Of a stretch of 64,000 nucleotides of DNA, positions 1-7,651 are shown piece after piece. Below the pieces are notes generated by a model. That model was given only the letters and a program-made list of their open reading frames with translations, did not search any database and had not been told where the DNA came from. Source of the stretch: Endozoicomonas_A sp049275935. Its GTDB lineage: Bacteria > Pseudomonadota > Gammaproteobacteria > Pseudomonadales > Endozoicomonadaceae. The translations under genes and the position numbers were made by a program. Positions within the stretch are counted from its first letter, which is position 1, and the number at the start of each line of letters is the position of its first letter. Location of the stretch: assembly GCF_049275935.1 (NCBI RefSeq), contig NZ_CP184830.1, forward strand, positions 4,278,001-4,342,000, given 5' to 3'.

Positions 1-454
1 AAATGAGGCCAGGAATGATCAGAAAGGTGTTATAATTCAGCTCCGGTGGATAGAGATAAAACACAATAAATATAATAAGAAAGTTATGTGCCAAAATAAT
101 CAAATTTCTAATAATTGCCACCAGAGGATATATCAATATCGGGTTAATGGTATTCCTGATTATTGGAGCGTTTACTATAAAACAGTTAGGTGTTTCCAAT
201 ATACACGACGAAAGAAACTGCCAGATAACCAAGCCTATACAGAGTGCTGGAATAAACGTCGCTTTATCTTGATTGAAGAGTATGCTCCAGACATAACCCA
301 AACCCAATGCACTGATCGCTGTGGTCATTACTAACCAGAAAGGACCTATTACTGATCTTGCGTAACGTACTTTTATGTCATCCCATGCGAGATTAATAAC
401 CAGATTTTTTTTTCGGTAAGTTTCGGATACTTCATAACAAACATTTTTGAACAT
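1..454 (-). CDS. ABC-2 type polysaccharide export permease (5' part, cut by window edge)
   Basis: The minus strand is open without a stop from an ATG at 454 to the left edge, giving about 151 residues. The start is preceded by an AGAGG ribosome site. The protein opens with a cytoplasmic segment (LVINLAWDDIKVRYARSVIG, then PFWLVM), typical of Wzm/KpsM-type permeases that pair with a Wzt/KpsT ATPase to move O-antigen or capsule lipid-linked sugar across the inner membrane. Hydrophobic segments follow (ISALGLGYVWSILF, LVIWQFLSSCILE, NLIILAHNFLIIFIVFYLY). A run of nine A (T on the plus strand) at residues 15-18 keeps the frame. The C-terminal half and any ATPase partner lie outside the window. 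Family call is from motif memory; substrate unknown. Confidence 0.85.
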   Translation of the reverse strand, partial: MFKNVCYEVSETYRKKNLVINLAWDDIKVRYARSVIGPFWLVMTTAISALGLGYVWSILFNQDKATFIPALCIGLVIWQFLSSCILETPNCFIVNAPIIRNTINPILIYPLVAIIRNLIILAHNFLIIFIVFYLYPPELNYNTFLIIPGLI

Positions 455-1586
455 GCGACCTCTTTTCTAGCAGGGTGTAGTTATTATTAACACGGGATTA
501 CATTAGGCATTTAAGTTTATTTATGAAATAAAAAAATCTTTCAGAGCCGGTAAGGCAAACGACAAATTAAAAGTGTATAGGATACAAGTTAGCTTGCATT
601 AAGTTATGATGGATTTGATCTTTTTGCTATAGGCAGGGCTTGCAACATACTTGTTTTCATTTGATAATTAACTGTTCATTGTTTCACGAAGAACTAATTG
701 ATTGATAAATTTAAAAGAAAGGCTACCGCCCGTCCAATTTTTTTCCGGATTTTTCAGTTGATCATCTTTAGGTGCAAGACATCACCCTCTCACATACAGT
801 GAGGCAATAAACGACAAACAACACAAAAATGCAGAAAAACGTCTTTCTTTGGCAATAGACAAACAATACAGCCCGAGTAAGCAAAGCTCACTTTCAAGCA
901 TGCAGGATTATAAAAACACTAGTCTCTATAAGTCTTAACGATATAGAACGGTCAACTTGATGCTCTTCGACTGAATGGCTTGGAGAAACAGTCTAGCAAA
1001 GCTTTTTATGTAAGGTGTCGATTTTTTTTACAAGTTGACCTCATAATTTGCTAAAACAGGTCCCCAGTCTTTTATCTCTAATGCCCTGGTAAATGCTATC
1101 TTGCCAATAGCAACTAACTCTCGCTAAAAGGCAATAACTGTATAATCTCCGGTTGTCCCTGTCAGAGCTGATGATTACTACCGAAAAGTATCGGGATATA
1201 TCAGTGATATTCCCAACAAGTCCTGATTCAGATGTCATTTTAATTACGGACAGATGTCGTTCGAATTTGAGCTCTACGAGTAGCTTTTCTCGTATTAGTT
1301 TGAACGGGATTGCATATGATACCCACAGTGCGTTAACCAGAAAGTGATTTTTTGCCCGTGCAATATCGACATCAATCCAGACCGGGATAAATTTTTCCTG
1401 ACTTTACGTAGGCGAGCCACGGCGTAAGCTTTCTTTTGGCTCAAGAATCTTACTTTCCGGGCATTCGTATCGAGTCAGCCGATGAACAGTCCAGACGGTC
1501 AGCACATAGTTGTCTTTTTGGCAGGTGGATTTACACTCAGTGTGAGATTTTTCAGTAATGAATCTATTGGTTGGTATAGCTATTCA
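455..1586. other. Gene-poor AT-rich stretch
   Basis: No convincing gene. A 10-bp inverted repeat (GGTCAACTTG at 950-959 and its complement at 1031-1040) flanks 71 bp. A minus-strand frame is open from about 1404 to 1041 (about 120 codons) but has no recognisable family, no clear ribosome site and rare-looking residue use; it could be a decayed gene. The upstream end should hold the promoter of the permease at 1-454. Confidence 0.5.
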
Positions 1587-1753
1587 CTAGCAGCCTGTCG
1601 GACTTAAGCGTCCGTAGCGAGGATTGCAAGAAATTGAGGATAAAAATCTCTGTTTCTGAGGAGAATAGCGAGCTATTTGACGAAGAAACAGGGATTTTTA
1701 GACCAATTTATTGCAACCGCAGTAGGACAGTCTTAAGTCCGACAGGCTGCTAG
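1587..1753. repeat. 167-bp symmetric fold-back element, copy 1
   Basis: Perfect 22-bp terminal inverted repeats (1587-1608 and 1732-1753) begin and end with CTAG. The interior is also self-complementary: for example TTGCAAG..ATTG pairs with CAATTTATTGCAA, and AAAATCTCTGTTTC pairs with GAAACAGGGATTTT. The centre at 1670 is a small hairpin, AATAG-CGAG-CTATT. Related copies are at 34069-34282 and 42108-42274. It lies 73 bp beyond the hutI stop codon. It carries no gene. It may be a non-autonomous mobile element (MITE) or a long RNA hairpin; no transposase family was identified. Confidence 0.9.
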
Positions 1754-1826
1754 GGTCATAATCTTTCTGCTCGGCTTCCTTCAGTTCCACAAAATTGTGA
1801 GTGGGAACTCTCCCTGTTTGAGTCCA

Positions 1827-3083
1827 TCAGTCACTAACATCAGTAATCACCCCATCAACAACCCGCTGCCGCAAAGGACAGTGCCCCAGTTGGTAAGCCA
1901 GTTCATTGGGATGATCAATATCCCACAGGCAGAAGTCTGCCACTTTATCCTCTTCGAGGCTGCCATAGTGGTCGGCAATACCCAGCGCACGAGCAGCATT
2001 AACAGTGACCCCTGCCAGAGCTTCTGCGGGTGTGAGTTCAAAAAAGATACATCCCATATTCATCATCATTCTTATTGAGGCCAGTGGCGACGTCCCTGGG
2101 TTGGTATCTGTGGCAAGAGCGATCGGGACTTGATATTGCCTTAGCAGTTCCACGGGGGGGACAGTCTGAGAACGCATGAAGTAGTAAGACCCGGGAAGCA
2201 GTACCGCAATAGATCCGGATTCGGCCATATCGGCAATACCCTGCTCAGAGATATGTTGCAGGTGATCGCAGGAGAGTGCATTCATTTGTGCTGCCAGAGA
2301 AGCTCCCCCATTTTCTTTGAACTGTTCGGTATGGCATTTTGTCGGCAGGCCGTGGTCTATAGCTGCCTGAAAAATTCTGGCTCTGTGGGTCATGGTGAAG
2401 GCAACATTTTCACAATTTACATCCACGGCTTCTGCGAGTTTTTTTTCAGCTAATTCCGGGATGAGTTGTTGGCAGATCATGTCGACGTATTCATCGGTTC
2501 TGCCCGCATACTCCGGAGGCAATGCATTGGCAACCAGCAAGGTATTGATAATTTTTACAGAATGGCGATTGCGCAGCTCTTTGGCCACTTCCAGCATCTT
2601 GATTTCATCTGTCAGGTTCAGGCCATAGCCTGATTTGATCTCGATCAGTGTAACGCCTTCAGTGGTTAATGCCTTGATGCGGGGCAGAGCCGATTTGATC
2701 AGTTGCTCTTTGGAGCGCACCCGGGTGGCCCTGGCAGTGGCAAGAATGCCACCGCCCTGGGCGGCAATCTGCTCATAGGGCACGCCTTTCAGTCTCAGTT
2801 CAAATTCCTGAGCTCTATGGCCGCCGAAAACCAGGTGCGTATGGCAGTCTATGAGGCCGGGTGTCAGCCAGCCATTATGACCATCGATCACGTCATAGGG
2901 CAGTCGCGTAGCGGTAACCTCGGACATGGATTCGATGCGTGCGATTTTTCCACTGTGAATACCCAGGGCACAATGGTGTTTCAAGCCATAAGGATCTGAT
3001 ACGGCAGGATCAAAAGTCGCCAGATTGACGTTAATCCAGACTCGGTCGCAGTCTTTAAGTTGGATCATGGGGTGCATTGCCAT
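1827..3083 (-). CDS. hutI: Imidazolonepropionase
   Basis: Hydrolyses 4-imidazolone-5-propanoate to N-formimino-L-glutamate, the third step of histidine breakdown, in the cytoplasm. The 418-residue length is normal. The amidohydrolase metal motif is GWLTPGLIDCHTHLVFGGHR (H81, H83), followed by the family segment GGGILATARATR, then NTLLVANALPPEY, CHTEQF with the metal His, and DTNPGTSP near the C-terminus carrying the metal Asp. The chosen start reads MAMHPM; two further in-frame ATGs lie within six codons, so the true start is uncertain by a few residues. hutU, hutH and hutG are not next to it, so the hut genes are either scattered or outside the window. Fold-back repeat copy 1 lies downstream. 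Confidence 0.95.
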   Translation of the reverse strand: MAMHPMIQLKDCDRVWINVNLATFDPAVSDPYGLKHHCALGIHSGKIARIESMSEVTATRLPYDVIDGHNGWLTPGLIDCHTHLVFGGHRAQEFELRLKGVPYEQIAAQGGGILATARATRVRSKEQLIKSALPRIKALTTEGVTLIEIKSGYGLNLTDEIKMLEVAKELRNRHSVKIINTLLVANALPPEYAGRTDEYVDMICQQLIPELAEKKLAEAVDVNCENVAFTMTHRARIFQAAIDHGLPTKCHTEQFKENGGASLAAQMNALSCDHLQHISEQGIADMAESGSIAVLLPGSYYFMRSQTVPPVELLRQYQVPIALATDTNPGTSPLASIRMMMNMGCIFFELTPAEALAGVTVNAARALGIADHYGSLEEDKVADFCLWDIDHPNELAYQLGHCPLRQRVVDGVITDVSD

Positions 3084-3336
3084 GGGTTGAACTCAGGACA
3101 GTTGGCTCCAGACAGAAGCCAGTATCAAGATGCCGGCAGTTCATAAAGACTGGATATGGGAGATAAGGATAGCCAGATAATCTTAATTCGAAAGGAAATC
3201 TGAGTTAAGTAGGTGGTTAAGGTTGGTGAGTTGGGAAAAATAGTCGATTAATCCATCTGACTATAAAAAATGTCTGAATATTACCGAAGATTCATAAATG
3301 AACTACCTTGATTAAAAAAAAACACCAACAACAATC

Positions 3337-4878
3337 ATGGAATTAATTATGCCCGAAGGAAACCTGCAGATAATCCTGACCTTTCTGGTTTATTTTACCG
3401 TGATGCTGGGGGTCGGCTACATCGCCTGGCAGAGAACGCTCAGTTCGGCAGATTATTTTCTTGGGGGCCGCTCGCTGGGTCCATGGTCTGCAGCCCTCAG
3501 CGCGGGGGCGTCGGATATGAGTGGCTGGTTGTTGCTGGGATTGCCGGGCTATGCTTTTGCCGCAGGTCTGGAAGCATTTTGGTTGGCTGCAGGCTTGTTG
3601 GGGGGGACCTGGCTGAACTGGTTGATCGTTGCCCGACGCTTGAGAGTATACAGCGTAGTTGCCGATGACTCACTGACCTTACCGGAATATTTCGCCAGTC
3701 GTTTTGAAGATCGTAAAGGGTTTCTGCAACCTGTATCGGCAGCCTTCATCCTTGTTTTCTTCCTGTTTTACACCAGCTCTGGTCTGGTGGCCGGGGGCAA
3801 GCTTTTTGAATCTGTTTTTGGCATTGATTATGAGTGGGCAGTAGTCATTGGAATGTTGTCGGTGATCTCTTACACCCTGTTTGGAGGTTTTCTGGCGGTT
3901 TGCTGGACGGATCTGATTCAGGGTTTGCTCATGGCAGCCGCTTTGCTGATTGTGCCCATTGCAGCATTGGAGGTCAGTGGCGGGGTGGATCAGGTGTTTG
4001 TGGAAATCGGTGCGCTGAATCCGGAGCTTCTGAACCTTTTTACAACCAGTGAAGGTCAGGCGCTTTCACTCATTACCATTGTTTCTTTACTGGGTTGGGG
4101 GTTGGGTTATTTTGGTCAACCTCATATCCTGGCCCGATTTAAGGCGGTGCAATCTTCAGACCAGCTGACTTTGGCCAGAAGAATTGCTGTGAGCTGGACC
4201 GGCATTTGTATGCTGGGCGCCTTAATGGTGGGTCTGGCGGGTATTGTTTATACTCAGCGGTCCGGTATTCAGCTGGATGATCCGGAAGCCATCTTTATGT
4301 TGATGGTGAATACACTGTTTCATCCGGTGATTGCTGGCATCTTACTGGCAGCCATTCTGGCGGCTATCATGAGCACTGCCGATTCTCAGTTGCTGGTCTG
4401 TTCTACGGCTTTTGCTGAAGACTTTTATCGGGATCTTTTCAAAGTTGGCGCCGATGCCCGGGAAGTTTTGCTGGTGGGTCGACTGGCGGTTGTAGGCATT
4501 GCGGTGATTGCCACCTGGTTGGCGATGAATCCCGACAGCAGTGTTCTTGCAATGGTGTCTTATGCCTGGGCTGGCCTGGGGGCGGCATTCGGTCCGGCCC
4601 TGCTGCTGTCTCTTTACTGGAAAAGAATGACCGGGTTGGGAGCCTTGGCGGGTGTCGTTACTGGTGCTGTCACCGTGCTGATATGGAAACCGTTAACCGG
4701 TGGCCTGTTCGATCTTTATGAGATAATACCAGGGTTCGTGATTTCTATGGTGGCTTGTATTTTGTTCAGCTTTCTGGGGCGTCAGCCCTCGAGGAATATG
4801 GTAGATCGTTTTGAAAAAGTGGCGAGCAGGACTCGTTCTGTTTCCCGTGTTGATGATGAAGAACCTTCATTGTCTTAA
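3337..4878 (+). CDS. putP: Sodium/proline symporter
   Basis: Inner-membrane SSS-family transporter that couples L-proline uptake to sodium. At 513 residues with about 13 hydrophobic segments it matches the family. Diagnostic stretches are DYFLGGRSLGPWSAALSAGA and SDMSGWLLLGLPG in TM2, the LGYFGQPHILARF loop, and the SSS signature around AAIMSTADSQLLVCST. An alternative start at 3349 (MPEGN) fits PutP N-termini equally well and has a GGA upstream. It is transcribed away from hutI; the 253 bp between them must hold both promoters. putA is not in the window. Amino-acid use (histidine, proline) is the shared theme with hutI. Confidence 0.95.
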   Translation: MELIMPEGNLQIILTFLVYFTVMLGVGYIAWQRTLSSADYFLGGRSLGPWSAALSAGASDMSGWLLLGLPGYAFAAGLEAFWLAAGLLGGTWLNWLIVARRLRVYSVVADDSLTLPEYFASRFEDRKGFLQPVSAAFILVFFLFYTSSGLVAGGKLFESVFGIDYEWAVVIGMLSVISYTLFGGFLAVCWTDLIQGLLMAAALLIVPIAALEVSGGVDQVFVEIGALNPELLNLFTTSEGQALSLITIVSLLGWGLGYFGQPHILARFKAVQSSDQLTLARRIAVSWTGICMLGALMVGLAGIVYTQRSGIQLDDPEAIFMLMVNTLFHPVIAGILLAAILAAIMSTADSQLLVCSTAFAEDFYRDLFKVGADAREVLLVGRLAVVGIAVIATWLAMNPDSSVLAMVSYAWAGLGAAFGPALLLSLYWKRMTGLGALAGVVTGAVTVLIWKPLTGGLFDLYEIIPGFVISMVACILFSFLGRQPSRNMVDRFEKVASRTRSVSRVDDEEPSLS

Positions 4879-4974
4879 CTGCTGCTTTGCAGTACGCAGA
4901 ATTGATCCATCGGGTATAGAGTAAGAGGTGTCTTTTTCCATTAACAAATCCTGAGTTCACAGAGGGAGGATGCC

Positions 4975-5202
4975 ATGAAACAATTGCAAGTGGCTGTCAA
5001 AAAGCGTCATCAGCAGAGTGATGAGATTGATCCTCATGATGCCGAGTTGAAACAAACCCTGGAGCGACTGAAGAAGAAAGGGTTGAACCCCATGCAGATG
5101 TGTCACAAGTTGATTGAGCATGAAGAACCTGCTCCCAAAGATCGGGTCTGGAGTTATGATCTGGTGGTAGCGGAGTGCAAGCGGCTGAAAGTTTCATACT
5201 GA
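4975..5202 (+). CDS. Small conserved-looking protein of unknown function, 75 aa
   Basis: A strong ribosome site (GAGGGAGG) sits six bases before the ATG, which supports real translation. The product is very charged and probably largely helical: N-terminal basic/acidic region, then LERLKKKGLNPMQMCHKLIE, and a C-terminal part with aromatic residues (DRVWSYDLVVAECKRLKVSY). No signal peptide, membrane segment or known motif. It lies 96 bp downstream of putP in the same direction and may be co-transcribed. No function is proposed. Confidence 0.65.
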   Translation: MKQLQVAVKKRHQQSDEIDPHDAELKQTLERLKKKGLNPMQMCHKLIEHEEPAPKDRVWSYDLVVAECKRLKVSY

Positions 5203-5235
5203 GCGTTGGATTGAAAAAATGCCAGGGCTTTCAGC

Positions 5236-5267
5236 GTGGCACCAAAAAGAGATCAGTGCGGTGCCAC
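5236..5267. terminator. Hairpin between convergent small genes
   Basis: GTGGCACC (5236-5243) and GGTGCCAC (5260-5267) form a perfect 8-bp stem with a 16-nt loop, between the 75-aa gene (plus) and the 110-aa gene (minus). There is no clear U-tract, so termination is a guess from position. Confidence 0.35.
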
Positions 5268-5332
5268 AGTCTTGTGTAAGGTGTTTTTTAACTTCGGCAG
5301 CTGTGATAACAGAGGTTGTGAAGGTCTGGGCG

Positions 5333-5665
5333 TTAAACTTTCCCGGTTTTCAGCAACTGCTGAAACTTCAACTTTTTCTCTTGGGCGCTGAGTTGAGGGG
5401 TTTGAAGGTCGGTTTGAGGAACCAGCGGGCCCAAGTCCAGGCTGGCAGATTCGCTTTCTGGTGCAGGTGAGTCACCTTCTTGCTGAAGCAGATGATTATC
5501 CATCACATCCAGAGCTTCCAGAAGACCGGGATAGGCCTCGTCGGATTCATCGAGATCCTGTAGTTTGTTTGAGATGTTATCTCGAATTTGTCGTATACGT
5601 TCAACAGAAACCTTATCTTGATTTTCTTCCAGCCATCTTTTGGCAGATTCGCCATTGGTTGCCAT
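5333..5665 (-). CDS. Unknown acidic protein, 110 aa
   Basis: The reading frame starts MATNGESAKRWLEENQDKVS and is acidic and Gln/Leu rich, with no cysteine and no membrane segment. The N-terminal 65 residues look helical; the middle (SPAPESESASLD) looks disordered; the end (LSAQEKKLKFQQLLKTGKV) is again helical. It is convergent with the 75-aa gene. Upstream lies the repeat-rich DNA at 5756-6150, and no close neighbour shares its direction. A longer upstream overlapping frame (5503-5829) is mostly antisense and repeat DNA and was left out. Function unknown. Confidence 0.5.
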   Translation of the reverse strand: MATNGESAKRWLEENQDKVSVERIRQIRDNISNKLQDLDESDEAYPGLLEALDVMDNHLLQQEGDSPAPESESASLDLGPLVPQTDLQTPQLSAQEKKLKFQQLLKTGKV

Positions 5666-5755
5666 ACTCGATCCAGTTCCAGAGTATTTATGTCGGGTTC
5701 TATAATATCATTTTCATTCGGCTTTTGGTTATGCTTTTGTTGAGGCTTTCGATGG

Positions 5756-6150
5756 AGGTATGCATTCCCACGCAGAGTGAGGGTCTCGTAAAACTCCAAC
5801 AGATCGTTCCCATGCTCTGAGGTCGTCATTCCCGCGAAGGAGACTGTCGCAAAACTCTGGTTCCCATGCTCCAGCGTGGGAACGAGTTGTTAAGGAAGTC
5901 GTCATTCCCGCGAAAGCGGGAATCCAGCCCCAACAGTGGGACTCCGCCTTCTCAGGGATGACAAGGCCAGGGGGGCACCGGGCAGGATGGTTCTGGTGGT
6001 GAGTCAGTGTGGATTCCCGCCTTCGCGGGAATGACGAGAATGAAGTCGGGAATGACGAGAATGAAGTCGGGAATGACGGGAGTCAACTCGTTCCCTCGCT
6101 GGAGAGGGTTTTGCGACACCCGCCTTCGCGGGAATGACGAGAGCATGATA
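5756..6150. repeat. Cluster of REP-like palindromes before menF
   Basis: At least three palindromic units of the type ATTCCCGC-loop-GCGGGAAT are visible (for example 5904-5923 and 6013-6032; another near 6121-6134 as CCCGCCTTCGCGGG), with further fragments such as CATTCCCGCG near 5826. A second motif, TTCCCATGCTCCAGCGTGGG near 5861-5880, and related TTCCCACGCAGAGTG near 5764 are also palindrome-like. These short intergenic palindromes are common in gammaproteobacteria and usually act on DNA topology, RNA ends or serve as REP-transposase targets. No RAYT transposase gene lies in the window. No gene was found in this stretch. Confidence 0.8.
6027..6079. repeat. 21-bp tandem repeat, two and a half units
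   Basis: The unit GGGAATGACGAGAATGAAGTC occurs at 6027-6047 and 6048-6068, with a partial third unit (GGGAATGACGG) at 6069-6079. It begins inside the right arm of the REP-like palindrome at 6013-6032, so it probably arose by slippage from the REP cluster. Confidence 0.85.
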
Positions 6151-6232
6151 CTTCGGTAAATACCATCCTGAAGGGATTGATTCTGATACGTACAATTAAC
6201 ATCCGAATTTGGCCTTAGCGCCTGGGAGTAGG

Positions 6233-7651
6233 ATGTTGATAGAAGAAGTCCGAAGTCAGGTAGCAGAGCTGACTGAGAGGCTGAGGCAGCTTCGGCTGTC
6301 CGGTGCACCGGAGCAGACTCTGGTACGCATAGAACAGCCCCTTCCCATGATTAATTTATTCAACTGGCTGTCAGGTCAGACACTACCGGGAAAAAGCTAC
6401 TGGCAGGATCGCGAAAGTGACTACAAGGTAGCGGGTCTTGGCAAAGCCTGGCGGTTTAAAGTCAAAGATCAGGCTGAGGTGAACACTTGCTTTCAACAGG
6501 TGAACGCAATGTTGGATAAAACAACGCGTTGCCTCGGATACCTGTCTTTTTCGGACAGTCAGAAGATGATCTGGCCTGAATTTGGGTATGGCGAATTTTT
6601 TTTTCCGGTGATCGAAGTGGTTCAGACCCGAAAAGGCTGTTCTTTGGCCTGTCATCTGCCGGGGCATGATGAGCTGTTATGGGGCACCAGTATTGAGAGA
6701 GCCCTGGGCTATCTTGCACAAGTCAACTGGGCACTTGAAGAAGTAGGTACTCACTATTTATTGGGAGACCCGGAATTCATACCCGATCAGGCACACTGGA
6801 CTTCTTTGATTGGGCATGCCCTTGAGGGTTTCGAGTCAGGAGCCTTGCAAAAAGTGGTGCTTTCCAGAGAGGTACAATTGAGCCTTCTGGAAGGTCAGCT
6901 GAACCCCTGGATGCTACTCTATCACTGGCAATTGGCGAACCCGAGATCTTACGTTTTTGCTTTTGAATCCGATCAGGGTTCACTTTTCTTTGGTTGCTCT
7001 CCGGAGCGTTTGTTTCGCCGGGTTGATCGCGTTGTTCAGACTGAAGCCCTGGCAGGGACGACCCGGCGGGGCAGCAGTCGCCATGAAGATTTCAAACTTG
7101 AGTTGTGTCTGCTCAATGACTCTAAGAACGTTCATGAGAATCGTCTCGTGCTGGATGATATCCGCAGGCGTCTGGAATCCATCTGCTGTGATCTGGAATT
7201 TGACCGCAGTCATTCTGTGGTCAAACTAAAAACGATTCAGCATCTAAGGCAGGTAATAAGGGGCGTGCTCAAAGACGAAGTCAGTGACAGTCAGCTTCTT
7301 TCTCTCTTGCATCCTACGCCTGCGGTGGGTGGTGAACCCAGGGAGATGGCAAGACACTTCATTGAAGAACGTGAAGTCTACAGCAGAGGACTCTACGCCG
7401 GAGCTTGCGGTGTGCTCGGTAAAAAGCGCAGTGAGTTCACGGTATCGATTCGCAGTGCTTTGCTGGAAGAGAAACGGCTCAGGGTGTTTTCAGGTGCCGG
7501 GATAGTCAATGGCTCAGATGCTCAGGATGAGTGGCACGAGCTGGATAGCAAGATCGGAACCCTTCTGTCACTGCTGGACCCTGAAGCCCCTGTGCTGGAT
7601 GCATCTAACCAAATTGGAAGATCTAATGACCTTTCCCACCAGACATCCTAG
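6233..7651 (+). CDS. menF: Isochorismate synthase
   Basis: Converts chorismate to isochorismate, the entry step of menaquinone biosynthesis. I start at the ATG at 6233 (MLIEEVRSQ), which has GGGAG just upstream; a TTG eight codons earlier is possible but has no ribosome site. The product is 472 residues. The chorismate-binding domain fills the C-terminal half: KVVLSREVQL, ALAGTTRRG, the LLHPTPAVGGEPR segment, GLYAGACG, and the Mg-binding end FSGAGIVNGSDAQDEWHELD. The N-terminal 200 residues are weakly conserved, as usual. Its 3' end overlaps menD by 26 bp, so it is the first gene of a menFDHCE operon. The REP cluster sits immediately upstream. Confidence 0.95.
   Translation: MLIEEVRSQVAELTERLRQLRLSGAPEQTLVRIEQPLPMINLFNWLSGQTLPGKSYWQDRESDYKVAGLGKAWRFKVKDQAEVNTCFQQVNAMLDKTTRCLGYLSFSDSQKMIWPEFGYGEFFFPVIEVVQTRKGCSLACHLPGHDELLWGTSIERALGYLAQVNWALEEVGTHYLLGDPEFIPDQAHWTSLIGHALEGFESGALQKVVLSREVQLSLLEGQLNPWMLLYHWQLANPRSYVFAFESDQGSLFFGCSPERLFRRVDRVVQTEALAGTTRRGSSRHEDFKLELCLLNDSKNVHENRLVLDDIRRRLESICCDLEFDRSHSVVKLKTIQHLRQVIRGVLKDEVSDSQLLSLLHPTPAVGGEPREMARHFIEEREVYSRGLYAGACGVLGKKRSEFTVSIRSALLEEKRLRVFSGAGIVNGSDAQDEWHELDSKIGTLLSLLDPEAPVLDASNQIGRSNDLSHQTS

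Noticed and set aside
86..334. 82-codon plus-strand frame
   Set aside because: It is exactly antisense to the ABC-2 permease gene, whose minus-strand translation gives a recognisable family protein.
5503..5829. 108-codon minus-strand frame upstream of the 110-aa gene
   Set aside because: It overlaps that gene in another frame, has no ribosome site and ends in repeat DNA.
5952..6308. Minus-strand frames in the REP region
   Set aside because: They are translations of the palindromic and tandem repeats (PAKAG-type strings) and antisense to menF.
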